64,000 nt of DNA from contig JALONH010000003.1 of the NCBI GenBank assembly GCA_025455005.1, forward strand, positions 1 through 64,000, written 5' to 3'. Source of the stretch: Cytophagaceae bacterium (lineage in GTDB: Bacteria > Bacteroidota > Bacteroidia > Cytophagales > Cytophagaceae). The position numbers and the translations under genes are program-made. A model generated the notes under the pieces. It did not search any database and had not been told where the DNA came from. It saw only the letters and a program-made list of their open reading frames with translations. The first letter of the stretch is position 1. Each line of letters starts with the position of its first letter. Positions 52,283-60,934 of the stretch are shown piece after piece.

Positions 52283-53386
52283 ATGGAAGAAAATATAACC
52301 ATTCCTCTACATGAGGTTCATGTTTCATTAGGTGGTAAAATGGTACCGTTTGGCGGATTCATTTTACCTGTTCGCTATTCATCCGATATAGAGGAACACT
52401 TGACTGTTCGCTCTGCCGTAGGTCTATTCGATGTATCCCATATGGGAGAATTTTCCCTATCGGGTCCAGGTGCGTTGTCCTTTATTCAACAAATGACGAC
52501 CAATGATGCTGCTTCTTTAACGATTGGCAAGGTTCAATATTCTGCACTTACAAATGAACAAGGCGGGATTATAGATGACTTACTAGTGTATCGTTTAGGA
52601 GAGGAAGAATACTATTTAGTAGTAAACGCATCCAATATTGAAAAAGATAAAAATTGGTTATTACAACATTTGCCGGATTCAGGGGTCTCATTTAAAGATG
52701 AGTCCTCTGCTACGTGTTTGTTTGCACTTCAAGGCCCCAAAGCAGTTGATGTACTTCAAACCTTAACGACATATCCAGTGGATCAAATGCCATATTATAC
52801 GAATGCGAAAATAGAGCTCAGAGGATTAAAAGATATTTTAATTTCGACGACCGGATATACCGGAGCCGGCGGTTTTGAAATTTATGTACCATTAGAAAGG
52901 GCCGAATTTGTTTGGCGTTTATTGATGGAAAAAGGTGCAGCTTGGGGGATAAAACCATGTGGTTTAGGGGCACGGGATACTTTACGGTTAGAAATGGGAT
53001 ATTGTTTGTATGGTAATGATATGAATGATACAATCAATCCGATCGAAGCAGGATTAGGATGGATAACAAAATTAAATAAAAATTTTATAGGCTCCGAACC
53101 TATTCGAAAAGCTAAGACGAGCGGTGTTAGTAAAAAGTTGGTGGGTTTTATTTTAGAAGAACGCGGTATTCCTAGGAGTCATTATGAGTTGTATACGGTT
53201 TCCGGTGATAAAAAAATCGGAGAAGTAACATCCGGTACTCAATCACCTTGTTTACAACAAGGAATTGGAATGGGTTATGTTGCAATTGACTATGCTGTTC
53301 CAGATACCTTACTAGCAGTTCAAATTAGAGGAAAAATGTTACGGGCTCGAGTGGTTGCCTTGCCCTTTGTTAAAGGAACAATATAA
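52283..53386 (+). CDS. gcvT: Aminomethyltransferase (glycine cleavage T protein)
   Basis: Transfers the one-carbon unit of glycine to tetrahydrofolate in the glycine cleavage system. 367 residues, normal length. Hallmarks: FDVSHMGE, GKVQYSALTNEQGGIIDDLLVYR, TGYTGAGGFEI, GLGARDTLRLEMGYCLYGND. It follows rnhB by 9 bases and precedes comB by 5, so the three form one transcript of unrelated housekeeping genes. Confidence 0.97.
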   Translation: MEENITIPLHEVHVSLGGKMVPFGGFILPVRYSSDIEEHLTVRSAVGLFDVSHMGEFSLSGPGALSFIQQMTTNDAASLTIGKVQYSALTNEQGGIIDDLLVYRLGEEEYYLVVNASNIEKDKNWLLQHLPDSGVSFKDESSATCLFALQGPKAVDVLQTLTTYPVDQMPYYTNAKIELRGLKDILISTTGYTGAGGFEIYVPLERAEFVWRLLMEKGAAWGIKPCGLGARDTLRLEMGYCLYGNDMNDTINPIEAGLGWITKLNKNFIGSEPIRKAKTSGVSKKLVGFILEERGIPRSHYELYTVSGDKKIGEVTSGTQSPCLQQGIGMGYVAIDYAVPDTLLAVQIRGKMLRARVVALPFVKGTI

Positions 53387-53391
53387 ATAAA

Positions 53392-54105
53392 ATGTCAGTA
53401 CGTACAATAGATGTTTGTGTGAGTCCTGAACTCGTACACTTACACGAACCCCAAGGTAAATTAGTTGTTGTTATCGATATATTAAGAGCTACGTCATGTA
53501 TGACTAGCGCACTTGCGAATCAAGTAGAAAGTATCACACCGGTTGCGACATTAGAAGAATGTAAAGTGTTAGGTGCACAAGGATATGTAACAGCTGCTGA
53601 AAGGGATGGAAATAAGATGGAAGGATTTGATTTAGGGAATTCACCTTTTAGTTACCATAACAATGCGTTTGCCGGTAAAAAAATTGCTGTTACGACTACC
53701 AATGGAACTCAAGCAATCGTCCGTTCTGCAGGCGCATCGGATATTATAGCCGGTTCATTTTTAAATCTTTCAGCGGTGGTAAACTATATTAAAAATAGAC
53801 CGGAAGATATTTTGTTGCATTGTGCCGGATGGAAAGGTAAAATGAATTTAGAAGATACAGTATACGCCGGAGCAATTGTAGATGCATTAAAATCGGAGTT
53901 GAAACATACAGAAGATTCTGTTTTAACGGCATTAGAACTATACCATTCTTCTAAAGACAATATTTTAGGATATTTATCCAACTCATCACATGTGAATCGC
54001 CTGAAGGGTAAAGGAATAATGAAGGATATTGAATATTGTTTAACTAAAGACGTATTCGATGTAGTACCGGTAATGCGAGGAGGAGTACTAGTTAAACATA
54101 CTTAA
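53392..54105 (+). CDS. comB: 2-phosphosulfolactate phosphatase
   Basis: ComB family; the enzyme dephosphorylates 2-phosphosulfolactate in coenzyme M synthesis in archaea, but bacterial members probably act on a related sulfonate or have another role. 237 residues with VIDILRATSCMTSAL, GNSPFSY and TTTNGTQAI, the typical family motifs. It starts 5 bases after gcvT. Confidence 0.9.
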   Translation: MSVRTIDVCVSPELVHLHEPQGKLVVVIDILRATSCMTSALANQVESITPVATLEECKVLGAQGYVTAAERDGNKMEGFDLGNSPFSYHNNAFAGKKIAVTTTNGTQAIVRSAGASDIIAGSFLNLSAVVNYIKNRPEDILLHCAGWKGKMNLEDTVYAGAIVDALKSELKHTEDSVLTALELYHSSKDNILGYLSNSSHVNRLKGKGIMKDIEYCLTKDVFDVVPVMRGGVLVKHT

Positions 54106-54241
54106 TAGAATGTTTTTTTTAAAACAACCAACTGGTTGTAGCTCTTGCAGGGATGTGCTGTATTTCGAACCTATACTCTAGGATACATTTCAACCGGTTA
54201 GATGTATCCTCCATCATTAGGCGACAGGGCTGTATACTATC
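54106..54241. other. Structured non-coding gap
   Basis: 136 bases between two convergent genes. Two inverted repeats are visible: ACAACC-AACT-GGTTGT (54124-54139) and GGATACAT (54181-54188) with ATGTATCC (54202-54209), the latter enclosing AACCGGTT. No T-run follows either. They may be terminators or part of a small RNA. I see no open reading frame. Confidence 0.4.
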
Positions 54242-54766
54242 TTATTTCTTTGGTCTAAAAATAGAAATGGTTTCCGGGTAAACGTCTATATATGGTCCTT
54301 CTATCAGATCGATACAATAAGGAATAGCAGGAAAGACAGCTTGTAAACAAGTATCAATAGCTGCAGGTTTGCCCGGTAAATTGATAATTAAAGTGTTTTT
54401 GTAAATCCCAGCTGTTTGTCGGGAAAGTATCGCCGTTGGAACCGTTTGTAAACTTACGCTGCGCATGCATTCACCAAAACCGGGTAAAATTTTTTCACAA
54501 ACAGATTCCGTGGCTTCTACGGTCACATCTCGTTTTGCAGGGCCAGTGCCTCCTGTTGTAAACAGCAAGGAAGCACCGCTGTCCGCCATATAAAGAAGCG
54601 TTTCCTCAATTAAGGCTTGTTCATCCGGAATTATTTGATACATACATTCAAATGGAGTGGATAGGTGTTGTATTAGCCAAGCTTCTATCGCTTTACCGGA
54701 GATGTCCTCGTAAATACCTTTACTGGCTCTATCTGAAACTGTAAGTATACCAATCCTGCACGTCAT
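54242..54766 (-). CDS. mogA: Molybdenum cofactor biosynthesis protein MogA/MoaB
   Basis: Adenylylates molybdopterin in molybdenum cofactor synthesis. 174 residues with IGILTVSDRASKG, LLFTTGGTGPAKRDVTVEAT and the late LINLPGKPAAI, all typical of the family. Alone here: no other moa/moe gene in the window. The length is close to MogA. Confidence 0.92.
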   Translation of the reverse strand: MTCRIGILTVSDRASKGIYEDISGKAIEAWLIQHLSTPFECMYQIIPDEQALIEETLLYMADSGASLLFTTGGTGPAKRDVTVEATESVCEKILPGFGECMRSVSLQTVPTAILSRQTAGIYKNTLIINLPGKPAAIDTCLQAVFPAIPYCIDLIEGPYIDVYPETISIFRPKK

Positions 54767-54787
54767 GTCGCTTCAAATGAAATAGAA

Positions 54788-54812
54788 TAAAAAAAAGCAG
54801 GAATGACCTGCT
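54788..54812 (-). terminator. Rho-independent terminator after ilvE
   Basis: On the minus strand AGCAGG-TCATT-CCTGCT (54796-54812) followed by a T-run (54788-54795), just past the ilvE stop. Confidence 0.82.
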
Positions 54813-54820
54813 GTTTAAAT

Positions 54821-55894
54821 TTATAAGTTAATACGATGAACCCATCCAAATTTATCTTCTGCAACACCATGTTTGATGTCTAGGAGATATTGATTGAGTT
54901 TATTGGATAACACACGATCTTCTGAAGCCGGCAGTGTATAGTCTGCTCCGTTGTGGTGTATTTTTGCAATGTGTGTGATAGTTGCAGCGGTACCGGTTCC
55001 AAATGCATCTTGTAGGCTTCCGTTTTGGTACGCGTTCACTATTTCTTTAATTCCAATTTTACGTTCTTCTACCTTAACTCCCCAATCTCTTGCTATAGTT
55101 AAGATGCAATCTCTAGTAATACCCGGTAAAATGGAGCCTCCTAATGGTGGTGTAATTAAGGTGTCGTTGATGACAAACATTAAATTCATTGTCCCGGACT
55201 CTTCAAAGAATTCATGCTCCTTACTATCCGTCCATAAAATTTGATGATATCCCTTGTCAGCAGCAAGTTTAGCCGGAAGTAAGGAAGCGGCATAATTACC
55301 ACCTGTTTTAGCTTCTCCAACACCACCTTCCGCGGCACGTACGAATTTAGATTCTACCACTACATTTACTGTACCCTTGTAGTAACCGGCAACAGGACAA
55401 GTAAAGATTATAAACTTGTAGGTAGCAGATGGTTTAACACCTATGTAAGGATCCGTTGCAAATATAAAAGGTCGTAAGTATAGAGAACAACCTTCCTTTC
55501 TAGGAATCCAGTCTTGGTCTAAGTGTACGAGTTGATCAATGGCTTCAAAAAAGAAACTGCTAGGCAACTCCGGCATACACATTCTTCGATTGGAATTATT
55601 GATACGTTCCAAATGTTTTTCTGGACGAAATACCAATAAATCTCCATTGGAAGCACGGTATGCTTTCATTCCTTCAAACACCATCTGCGCATAGTGTAAT
55701 GCAGAACAAGCAGGACTTACGGAAATCGATTGAAAAGGAATAATTTTCATACTCGTCCATTCCCCATTGACGTAATCCGCCACAAACATATGATCGGAAT
55801 TGACAGCGCCAAATTCCAACTGATCAAAGTTAGTTTGAGATAAACGGGATTGAGTGGTTTTCTCAATCGGGAAATGAATTGTTGTAGTACCCAC
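54821..55894 (-). CDS. ilvE: Branched-chain amino acid aminotransferase
   Basis: PLP enzyme interconverting branched-chain amino acids and their keto acids. 357 residues. Hallmarks: QMVFEGMKAYR, the catalytic Lys in GEAKTGGNYAASLL, EESGTMNLMF and a GTAATITHIA element. Length fits the larger BCAT group (fold IV). Monocistronic with terminator. Confidence 0.96.
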   Translation of the reverse strand: MGTTTIHFPIEKTTQSRLSQTNFDQLEFGAVNSDHMFVADYVNGEWTSMKIIPFQSISVSPACSALHYAQMVFEGMKAYRASNGDLLVFRPEKHLERINNSNRRMCMPELPSSFFFEAIDQLVHLDQDWIPRKEGCSLYLRPFIFATDPYIGVKPSATYKFIIFTCPVAGYYKGTVNVVVESKFVRAAEGGVGEAKTGGNYAASLLPAKLAADKGYHQILWTDSKEHEFFEESGTMNLMFVINDTLITPPLGGSILPGITRDCILTIARDWGVKVEERKIGIKEIVNAYQNGSLQDAFGTGTAATITHIAKIHHNGADYTLPASEDRVLSNKLNQYLLDIKHGVAEDKFGWVHRINL

Positions 55895-55970
55895 GGTTCT
55901 TTTAAGTTTGAGCCGACTAAAATACGGATTTAAAGCCTATTTTTCAATCAATTTAAGCGAAAAACCTACT

Positions 55971-56300
55971 TTATGGATTTAATTTAGGATTGTCTTTATG
56001 ACGATGCAGATCTCGAATAGATTTTTTTTCAAAGTTTTTTTGAATCGAAGCCGTTAAGTCTACACCTGTTTGATTGGCCAAACAGGTCAATACAAAGAGT
56101 ATATCGGCCATTTCATCACCTAAATCTATTTTTTCCTCCGGATTTTTAAAGGATTGTTCCCCATATGTCCTAGCCATCAAACGGGCTAATTCGCCTACTT
56201 CTTCCATTAGAAGTGCGGTATTGGTTAATTCATTGAAGTAACGTACACCTATTTGTTTAATCCAAGTGTCGACTTGCTGTTGTAATTCTTCTATTGTCAT
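55971..56300 (-). CDS. MazG-like nucleotide pyrophosphohydrolase
   Basis: All-alpha NTP pyrophosphatase of 109 residues: metal-binding EEVGELARLMART and DLGDEMADILFVLTCLAN fit the EExxE/ExxD pattern of the family. It would remove unwanted nucleoside triphosphates. It begins one base after dtd ends, in the same direction, so the two are coupled. Confidence 0.9.
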   Translation of the reverse strand: MTIEELQQQVDTWIKQIGVRYFNELTNTALLMEEVGELARLMARTYGEQSFKNPEEKIDLGDEMADILFVLTCLANQTGVDLTASIQKNFEKKSIRDLHRHKDNPKLNP

Positions 56301-56301
56301 C

Positions 56302-56757
56302 TTATTGCTTATTTTTTGTATCTAAAATAATAGTAACCGGTCCATCATTTTCAATATGTAGTATCATGTCAGCGCCAAATTCACCTGTAGCTACCTGCTC
56401 TAGAGCGTTGCATTGACGTGCTTTTTCTACAAAATAATGATAGAGTTTCTTAGCCTCATCCGGTGGTGCTGCATGTATAAAAGAAGGGCGATTCCCTTTC
56501 TTAGTAGAGGCGAGTAAGGTAAACTGACTTACAATCATCAGTGAACCCTTAATGTCTTCCAAAGAATCATTCATCTTACCGGTCACATCTTCAAATATTC
56601 GAAGTTGTATCATTTTATTCAGTAGCCAATCGGCTTCTTCCAGTGTATCTCCAGATGCTATTCCTAGCAGAATACAGAGGCCTTTTGAAATTGCGCTATA
56701 TTCTTTTTGTTCAATAGAAACAGAACAATGGTGAACACGTTGTACGACTGCAATCAT
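56302..56757 (-). CDS. dtd: D-aminoacyl-tRNA deacylase
   Basis: Removes D-amino acids (and glycine mischarged on tRNA-Ala) from tRNA. 151 residues, normal length. Hallmarks: MIAVVQRV at the start, SQFTLLAS with the catalytic loop, and the cis-Pro motif in ENDGPVTIIL (normally NxGPVT). First gene of the pair with the MazG-like protein. Confidence 0.96.
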   Translation of the reverse strand: MIAVVQRVHHCSVSIEQKEYSAISKGLCILLGIASGDTLEEADWLLNKMIQLRIFEDVTGKMNDSLEDIKGSLMIVSQFTLLASTKKGNRPSFIHAAPPDEAKKLYHYFVEKARQCNALEQVATGEFGADMILHIENDGPVTIILDTKNKQ

Positions 56758-56855
56758 CCTTTTTTATCAAATTTCTTACTTTTATACCAACCTATGTAAA
56801 ATTATTACGTTATTCCATCTTGGTTTAAGGGATTTATATCCCTGCTCAAAGATAG

Positions 56856-57320
56856 TTGGTTAATATGTTTTACAAGTTACAGGTATTTTTTTGGAGTATA
56901 ATGTCTATTTTATGCTTTCCCATTATCCTTACGGCTCAATCCGAAAGCATAAGCGGAGAAAATCCTAAAGTTGACATTTTGGTATGGAACGGAAACGATT
57001 ATCGAATATGCGATTCGTTACTTTATGGAACAGAATCGAAAATTAAAATTATTTTATCCGGTGGAATCGAAAAAGCACGACACGAATTAATTCTAAGTTG
57101 TACCCAAGCATTAGTCAGTAAATCTGATGAAAATAATGTATATTACATCACACCTTTAGTGGATAATAGGATAGAGGTGTCAGTCGAGATCGAGTTAAAA
57201 CAAACTTTTCAAGTGGTTCAATTTACTCAACACAAGAAAAAAAAGGTTTTAGAAATCGTTCGAACCTATGTTCCTAAAAAATATGTCATTGATTTTCGAA
57301 CAATAAAAATAGTTGAATAA
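56856..57320 (+). CDS. Hypothetical exported protein
   Basis: A 154-residue protein with a signal sequence (about 1-27; ATG 56856 gives MVNMFYKLQ, ATG 56865 MFYKLQ is also possible) and a compact beta-rich mature part with SGENPKVDILVWNGNDYRIC and PKKYVIDFRTIKIVE at the end. The strand pattern recalls Ig-like envelope domains such as those of GldM-type proteins, but I cannot place it in a family. Seventeen bases before the glucosidase gene. Confidence 0.55.
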   Translation: MVNMFYKLQVFFWSIMSILCFPIILTAQSESISGENPKVDILVWNGNDYRICDSLLYGTESKIKIILSGGIEKARHELILSCTQALVSKSDENNVYYITPLVDNRIEVSVEIELKQTFQVVQFTQHKKKKVLEIVRTYVPKKYVIDFRTIKIVE

Positions 57321-57337
57321 ACAATTGATTGAATGGT

Positions 57338-59989
57338 ATGGGAGTAAAGTTTACAACACAAGAACATAAACGTTTATTAGTTGCCAAAGAAAATAATCCT
57401 TGGAAAAACTGGGGGCCTTTCTTGTCAGAACGCCAATGGGGTACTGTTCGAGAAGACTATAGTCATGATGGTTCCGCATGGGAGTTTACTACTCATGATA
57501 TGGCACGTAGTTATTCCTATCGATGGGGGGAAGATGGTATCGCCGGAATATCGGATAATAAATCATTGATTTGTTTTTCTGTTGCACTTTGGAATGGCAA
57601 AGATCCGATATTGAAAGAGCGCTTATTTGGGATGACCGGTAATCAAGGTAATCATGGGGAAGATGTGAAAGAGTTGTATTATTATTTAGATAGTACACCC
57701 ACACACTCGTACATGAAAATGTTGTACAAGTACCCTCAAGCTGAATTCCCTTACCAAAAAATTATTGACGGAAACTCACGCAGTACAAGACAAGATCCCG
57801 AGTATGAACTAGTAGATACCGGTGTTTTTGATAAGAATGAATATTTCGATGTAGTGGTAGAATATGCTAAAGCGGACCAAGATGATATCTGTATAAAAAT
57901 TACCGTTCACAATAGAGGTCCGGAAGATGCAGAAATCACGGTGTTGCCTACCGTTTGGTTTAGAAATATTTGGTCTTGGGGATATGATTGTATCCGTCCA
58001 AGATTAAGTGCACAAAAAGATGGCTCAGTAAAATTAGAACATTATTTGACGGGCGATTATCATTTCTATGCCGATCAAGCCCAGCGTTTTTTATTCTGCG
58101 AAAATGAAACAAACAATAAGAGACTCTACAACACTGCGAATAAATACAGCTATTGTAAAGATGGTATAAATGACTATATCGTTTATGGAAATAATAGTTC
58201 TGTAAACTTAATGCAACGAGAAGGTACTAAAACCTCTGCTCATTTTAAGCTAACGGTTCCCGCAGGAGGTTCTCAGGAAGTTCGGTGTCGCTTGTCCAAT
58301 AAGGCGCACGAAGCACCCTTCGTAGATTATGCATCCGTTTTTGAAAATCGGCTCCAAGAAGCGAATGAATTTTATGATAATGTAATGGAAGGTATCACTG
58401 ATCCTGAATTGCGATTGATTCAACGTCAAGGCTATGCAGGTATGATGTGGACGAAACAGTTTTATTATTTTAATATTCATCAATGGATAAATGGGGATCC
58501 GGCTAAAATACATTCCATTCCGGAGCATCGGAAAAAAGGTAGAAACCACCATTGGATACATTTAAATAATTCGAATGTAATCTCAATGCCGGATAAATGG
58601 GAATACCCTTGGTATGCAGCTTGGGATCTAGCCTTCCATTGTATTCCAATTGCTCGTATCGATCCGGATTTTGCGAAGCGACAATTGACCATTATGTTAA
58701 GGGAATATTATATGCACCCAAATGGGCAGATCCCGGCATATGAGTGGAATTTCAGTGATGTTAATCCTCCTGTGCATGCGTGGGCTTGTTGGAGAGTGTA
58801 TGAGATTGACCGGGATATGAGAGGAGAAGGAGATATCTATTTCTTAGAAAGGGTTTTCCATAAACTAGTAATGAATTTTACCTGGTGGATCAACCAAAAA
58901 GATAAGGATGGAAAAAATATTTTTGAAGGGGGATTCTTGGGTCTAGATAATATTGGGGTATTTGATCGTAGTCAACCGCTTCCAATCGGTGGACGAACAG
59001 AACAAGCAGATGGAACTAGTTGGATGGCTATGTATTCTTTAAATATGTTAAAGATTGCGACAGAGTTGGCCATGCATAATCCGGTTTATCAAGATATGGC
59101 TTCTAAGTATTTCGAACACTTCTTATACATAGCCGGCGCTATGAATAATATAGGGGGTGAAGGAATCGGTTTATGGGACGATGAAGAGCAATTTTTCTTT
59201 GATATTATTCATTTACCAAACGGACACAGCCAACACTTGAAAGTTCGTTCTATCGTTGGATTAATACCATTATTTGCCATTGAAGTTATTTCTGCAGAAA
59301 TGGTTGAAAAATTACCGGATTTCAAACGACGATTAGAATGGGTGTTAGAGAATCGACCGGATTTAGCAAGTCAGATTTCCAGATGGTTTGAGCGTGGTAA
59401 AGGGAAGTCTCGAATTTTATCTCTATTGAGAGGTCATCGAATGACTATGGTTTTAAAACGTATGTTAGATGAGGGAGAGTTTCTTTCATCTTATGGTATA
59501 CGTGCTTTATCCAAAGCACACGAGGCTAAACCCTATGAGTTTCATTACCATGGTAAAGTATTTGCGGTTACCTATAAACCGGGCGAATCCGACAGTGGGA
59601 TGTTCGGTGGTAACTCAAATTGGCGAGGCCCTATATGGTTCCCCATAAATTATATGATCGTGGAAAGTTTATTGAAATTCGCCGATTATTATGGAGATGA
59701 ATTTAAAGTAGAACATCCAACCGGAAGTGATCAACTACACACATTAAAAGAAGTTGCCGAAGATATTTCTTTCCGATTGATTAATTTATTTCGTTTACAA
59801 AATGGGAAACGTGCCGTCAATGGTGGGGTAGAACTTTTTGATAAAGACCCTCATTTTAGAGACTTAATTTCGTTTTATGAATTCTTCCACGGAGATAATG
59901 GTAGAGGTTGTGGAGCTTCACATCAAACAGGATGGACTGGATTAGTGACAGCATTAATCCATGAATTTGCAACTACGAAAAAAGAATAA
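57338..59989 (+). CDS. MGH1-like/GH63-family glucosidase
   Basis: From ATG 57338 (MGVKFTTQEHK; a TTG nine bases earlier is less likely) 883 residues, no signal peptide, so cytoplasmic. The protein fits the MGH1-like/GH63 (alpha/alpha)6-barrel glucosidases: KNWGPFLSERQWGTVREDYS near the start, WEYPWYAAWDLAFHC, IGVFDRSQPLPIGG and a late GNSNWRGPIWFPINYMI with probable acid residues (Asp in AAWD, Glu in EQADGTSWMA). Relatives act on glucosylglycerate, mannosylglycerate or glycan alpha-glucosides. Substrate is not certain. A terminator follows. Confidence 0.85.
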   Translation: MGVKFTTQEHKRLLVAKENNPWKNWGPFLSERQWGTVREDYSHDGSAWEFTTHDMARSYSYRWGEDGIAGISDNKSLICFSVALWNGKDPILKERLFGMTGNQGNHGEDVKELYYYLDSTPTHSYMKMLYKYPQAEFPYQKIIDGNSRSTRQDPEYELVDTGVFDKNEYFDVVVEYAKADQDDICIKITVHNRGPEDAEITVLPTVWFRNIWSWGYDCIRPRLSAQKDGSVKLEHYLTGDYHFYADQAQRFLFCENETNNKRLYNTANKYSYCKDGINDYIVYGNNSSVNLMQREGTKTSAHFKLTVPAGGSQEVRCRLSNKAHEAPFVDYASVFENRLQEANEFYDNVMEGITDPELRLIQRQGYAGMMWTKQFYYFNIHQWINGDPAKIHSIPEHRKKGRNHHWIHLNNSNVISMPDKWEYPWYAAWDLAFHCIPIARIDPDFAKRQLTIMLREYYMHPNGQIPAYEWNFSDVNPPVHAWACWRVYEIDRDMRGEGDIYFLERVFHKLVMNFTWWINQKDKDGKNIFEGGFLGLDNIGVFDRSQPLPIGGRTEQADGTSWMAMYSLNMLKIATELAMHNPVYQDMASKYFEHFLYIAGAMNNIGGEGIGLWDDEEQFFFDIIHLPNGHSQHLKVRSIVGLIPLFAIEVISAEMVEKLPDFKRRLEWVLENRPDLASQISRWFERGKGKSRILSLLRGHRMTMVLKRMLDEGEFLSSYGIRALSKAHEAKPYEFHYHGKVFAVTYKPGESDSGMFGGNSNWRGPIWFPINYMIVESLLKFADYYGDEFKVEHPTGSDQLHTLKEVAEDISFRLINLFRLQNGKRAVNGGVELFDKDPHFRDLISFYEFFHGDNGRGCGASHQTGWTGLVTALIHEFATTKKE

Positions 59990-60008
59990 AGGATACTCTT
60001 CTAAAATA

Positions 60009-60038
60009 AAAAAACCACTCGAAAGAGTGGTTTTTTTA
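60009..60038. terminator. Bidirectional rho-independent terminator
   Basis: AACCACTC (60013-60020), loop GAAA, GAGTGGTT (60025-60032), A-run before and T-run after. It lies between the glucosidase gene and the convergent HU gene. Confidence 0.93.
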
Positions 60039-60057
60039 TGCAGTGCAAGTATTGGAA

Positions 60058-60330
60058 TTACTTGATTTTTTTAGAAAGTTCAGCACCAGCTTTGAACTTA
60101 ACAACTTTTTTAGCTTTGATTTTAATCACTTTCCCAGTTTGTGGATTTCTACCGTTACGAGCTGCACGAGTAGCTGTTTTAAAAGTACCGAAACCGATTA
60201 AAACTACTGATTCGCCTTTTTTAAGAGCTTTACCTGTGTTAGATAAGAAAGCGTCAAGAGCTCTTTTCGCATCTGCTTTTGTTAAGCTAGCTTCTGCAGC
60301 GATCGCATCGATTAATTCTGCTTTGTTCAT
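60058..60330 (-). CDS. hup: HU family DNA-binding protein
   Basis: Small nucleoid protein that bends DNA. 90 residues: MNKAELIDAIAAEASLTKADAKRALDAF, GFGTFKTATRAARNGRNPQTGK and the final helix, all typical of HU. Codon use is biased as in highly expressed genes (many preferred codons). Its promoter is seen at 60374-60403. Confidence 0.97.
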   Translation of the reverse strand: MNKAELIDAIAAEASLTKADAKRALDAFLSNTGKALKKGESVVLIGFGTFKTATRAARNGRNPQTGKVIKIKAKKVVKFKAGAELSKKIK

Positions 60331-60373
60331 GTTTGTAAAGGTTTAATTTGACTAAAGTTTTTAAAATATGTTA

Positions 60374-60403
60374 CGAATATACAGTAATAACGGGCAGTTG
60401 CAA
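60374..60403 (-). promoter_or_regulatory. Promoter of the HU gene
   Basis: On the minus strand TTG (60403-60401) and TATATTCG (60381-60374), 19 bases apart, close to the Bacteroidota -33/-7 consensus (one mismatch in the -7 box). The HU ATG lies 43 bases downstream. Confidence 0.55.
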
Positions 60404-60840
60404 GTGGAACATACTTAATTACGAAATTTTGTTGATAACTTTTCATTTTCCACAACGCTTTGTATCGCTTTATTCATAGGGCTTACAGAAGAAAAGTACA
60501 ATTATAGACGCATACCTTTTTTATAATCAATTCTAAAAAATTGATTAAATACCTTATAAATAAAGGGTTTTATTGAATCAAGCTTGATTCACATACAAAT
60601 AAAATACTACTTGTGGATAAGTTTGAGTGTTCTGTAGACTACTATTCATAAGGCCTAGAAGAAATATAGAGTAAGGCATCGAATGTATCAAAGTCTTACG
60701 CGAATTATTATAAGGTCGAACCCTACGGTCATTTCTCCTTGTCACACCCCTTTGAATGCATACACAGAGTGCATAATGAGTGCGTAAATCTGTGTGCAAA
60801 GGTGGTATAAGTATCAATTTTTCCACATTTAGCCCTTTTG
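60404..60840. other. Long AT-rich non-coding region with DnaA-box-like sequences and a perfect palindrome
   Basis: Part of a 604-base gap between the HU and mraZ genes. DnaA-box-like 9-mers: TTATCAACA on the minus strand (60430-60438), TTTTCCACA (60446-60454), TTATCCACA, the exact consensus, on the minus strand (60612-60620), TTTTCCACA (60819-60827). Also TGAATCAAGCTTGATTCA, a perfect 18-base palindrome (60574-60591), and the inverted repeat TAATCAATT/AATTGATTA (60524-60547) in the most AT-rich part. This could be a replication-origin-type or DnaA-controlled region. A 93-codon open frame inside it has no protein-like features. Confidence 0.45.
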
Positions 60841-60850
60841 GGGGTAAAAT

Positions 60851-60904
60851 GTGGGTCAAAGTGGTTTGAAGTGGTTGTTTTTTCCTAATTCTTTATTAAA
60901 TTTG
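60851..60904 (+). promoter_or_regulatory. MraZ operator and promoter of the division cluster
   Basis: GTGG repeats at 60851, 60861 and 60871, exactly 10 bp apart, each in an A-rich to GTG context as in the direct repeats bound by MraZ. TTG (60874-60876) and TAAATTTG (60897-60904), 20 bases apart, form the promoter. The last repeat overlaps the -33 TTG, which fits autorepression. Confidence 0.7.
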
Positions 60905-60934
60905 TTTTAACCAATTGGATATCAATAGATAAAT

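Noticed and set aside
60038-60346. 102-codon open frame opposite the HU gene
   Set aside because: Antisense image of the strongly codon-biased HU gene.
60578-60859. 93-codon open frame on the minus strand between HU and mraZ
   Set aside because: No signal, domain or normal amino acid pattern; it overlaps DnaA-box-like sequences and the MraZ operator.
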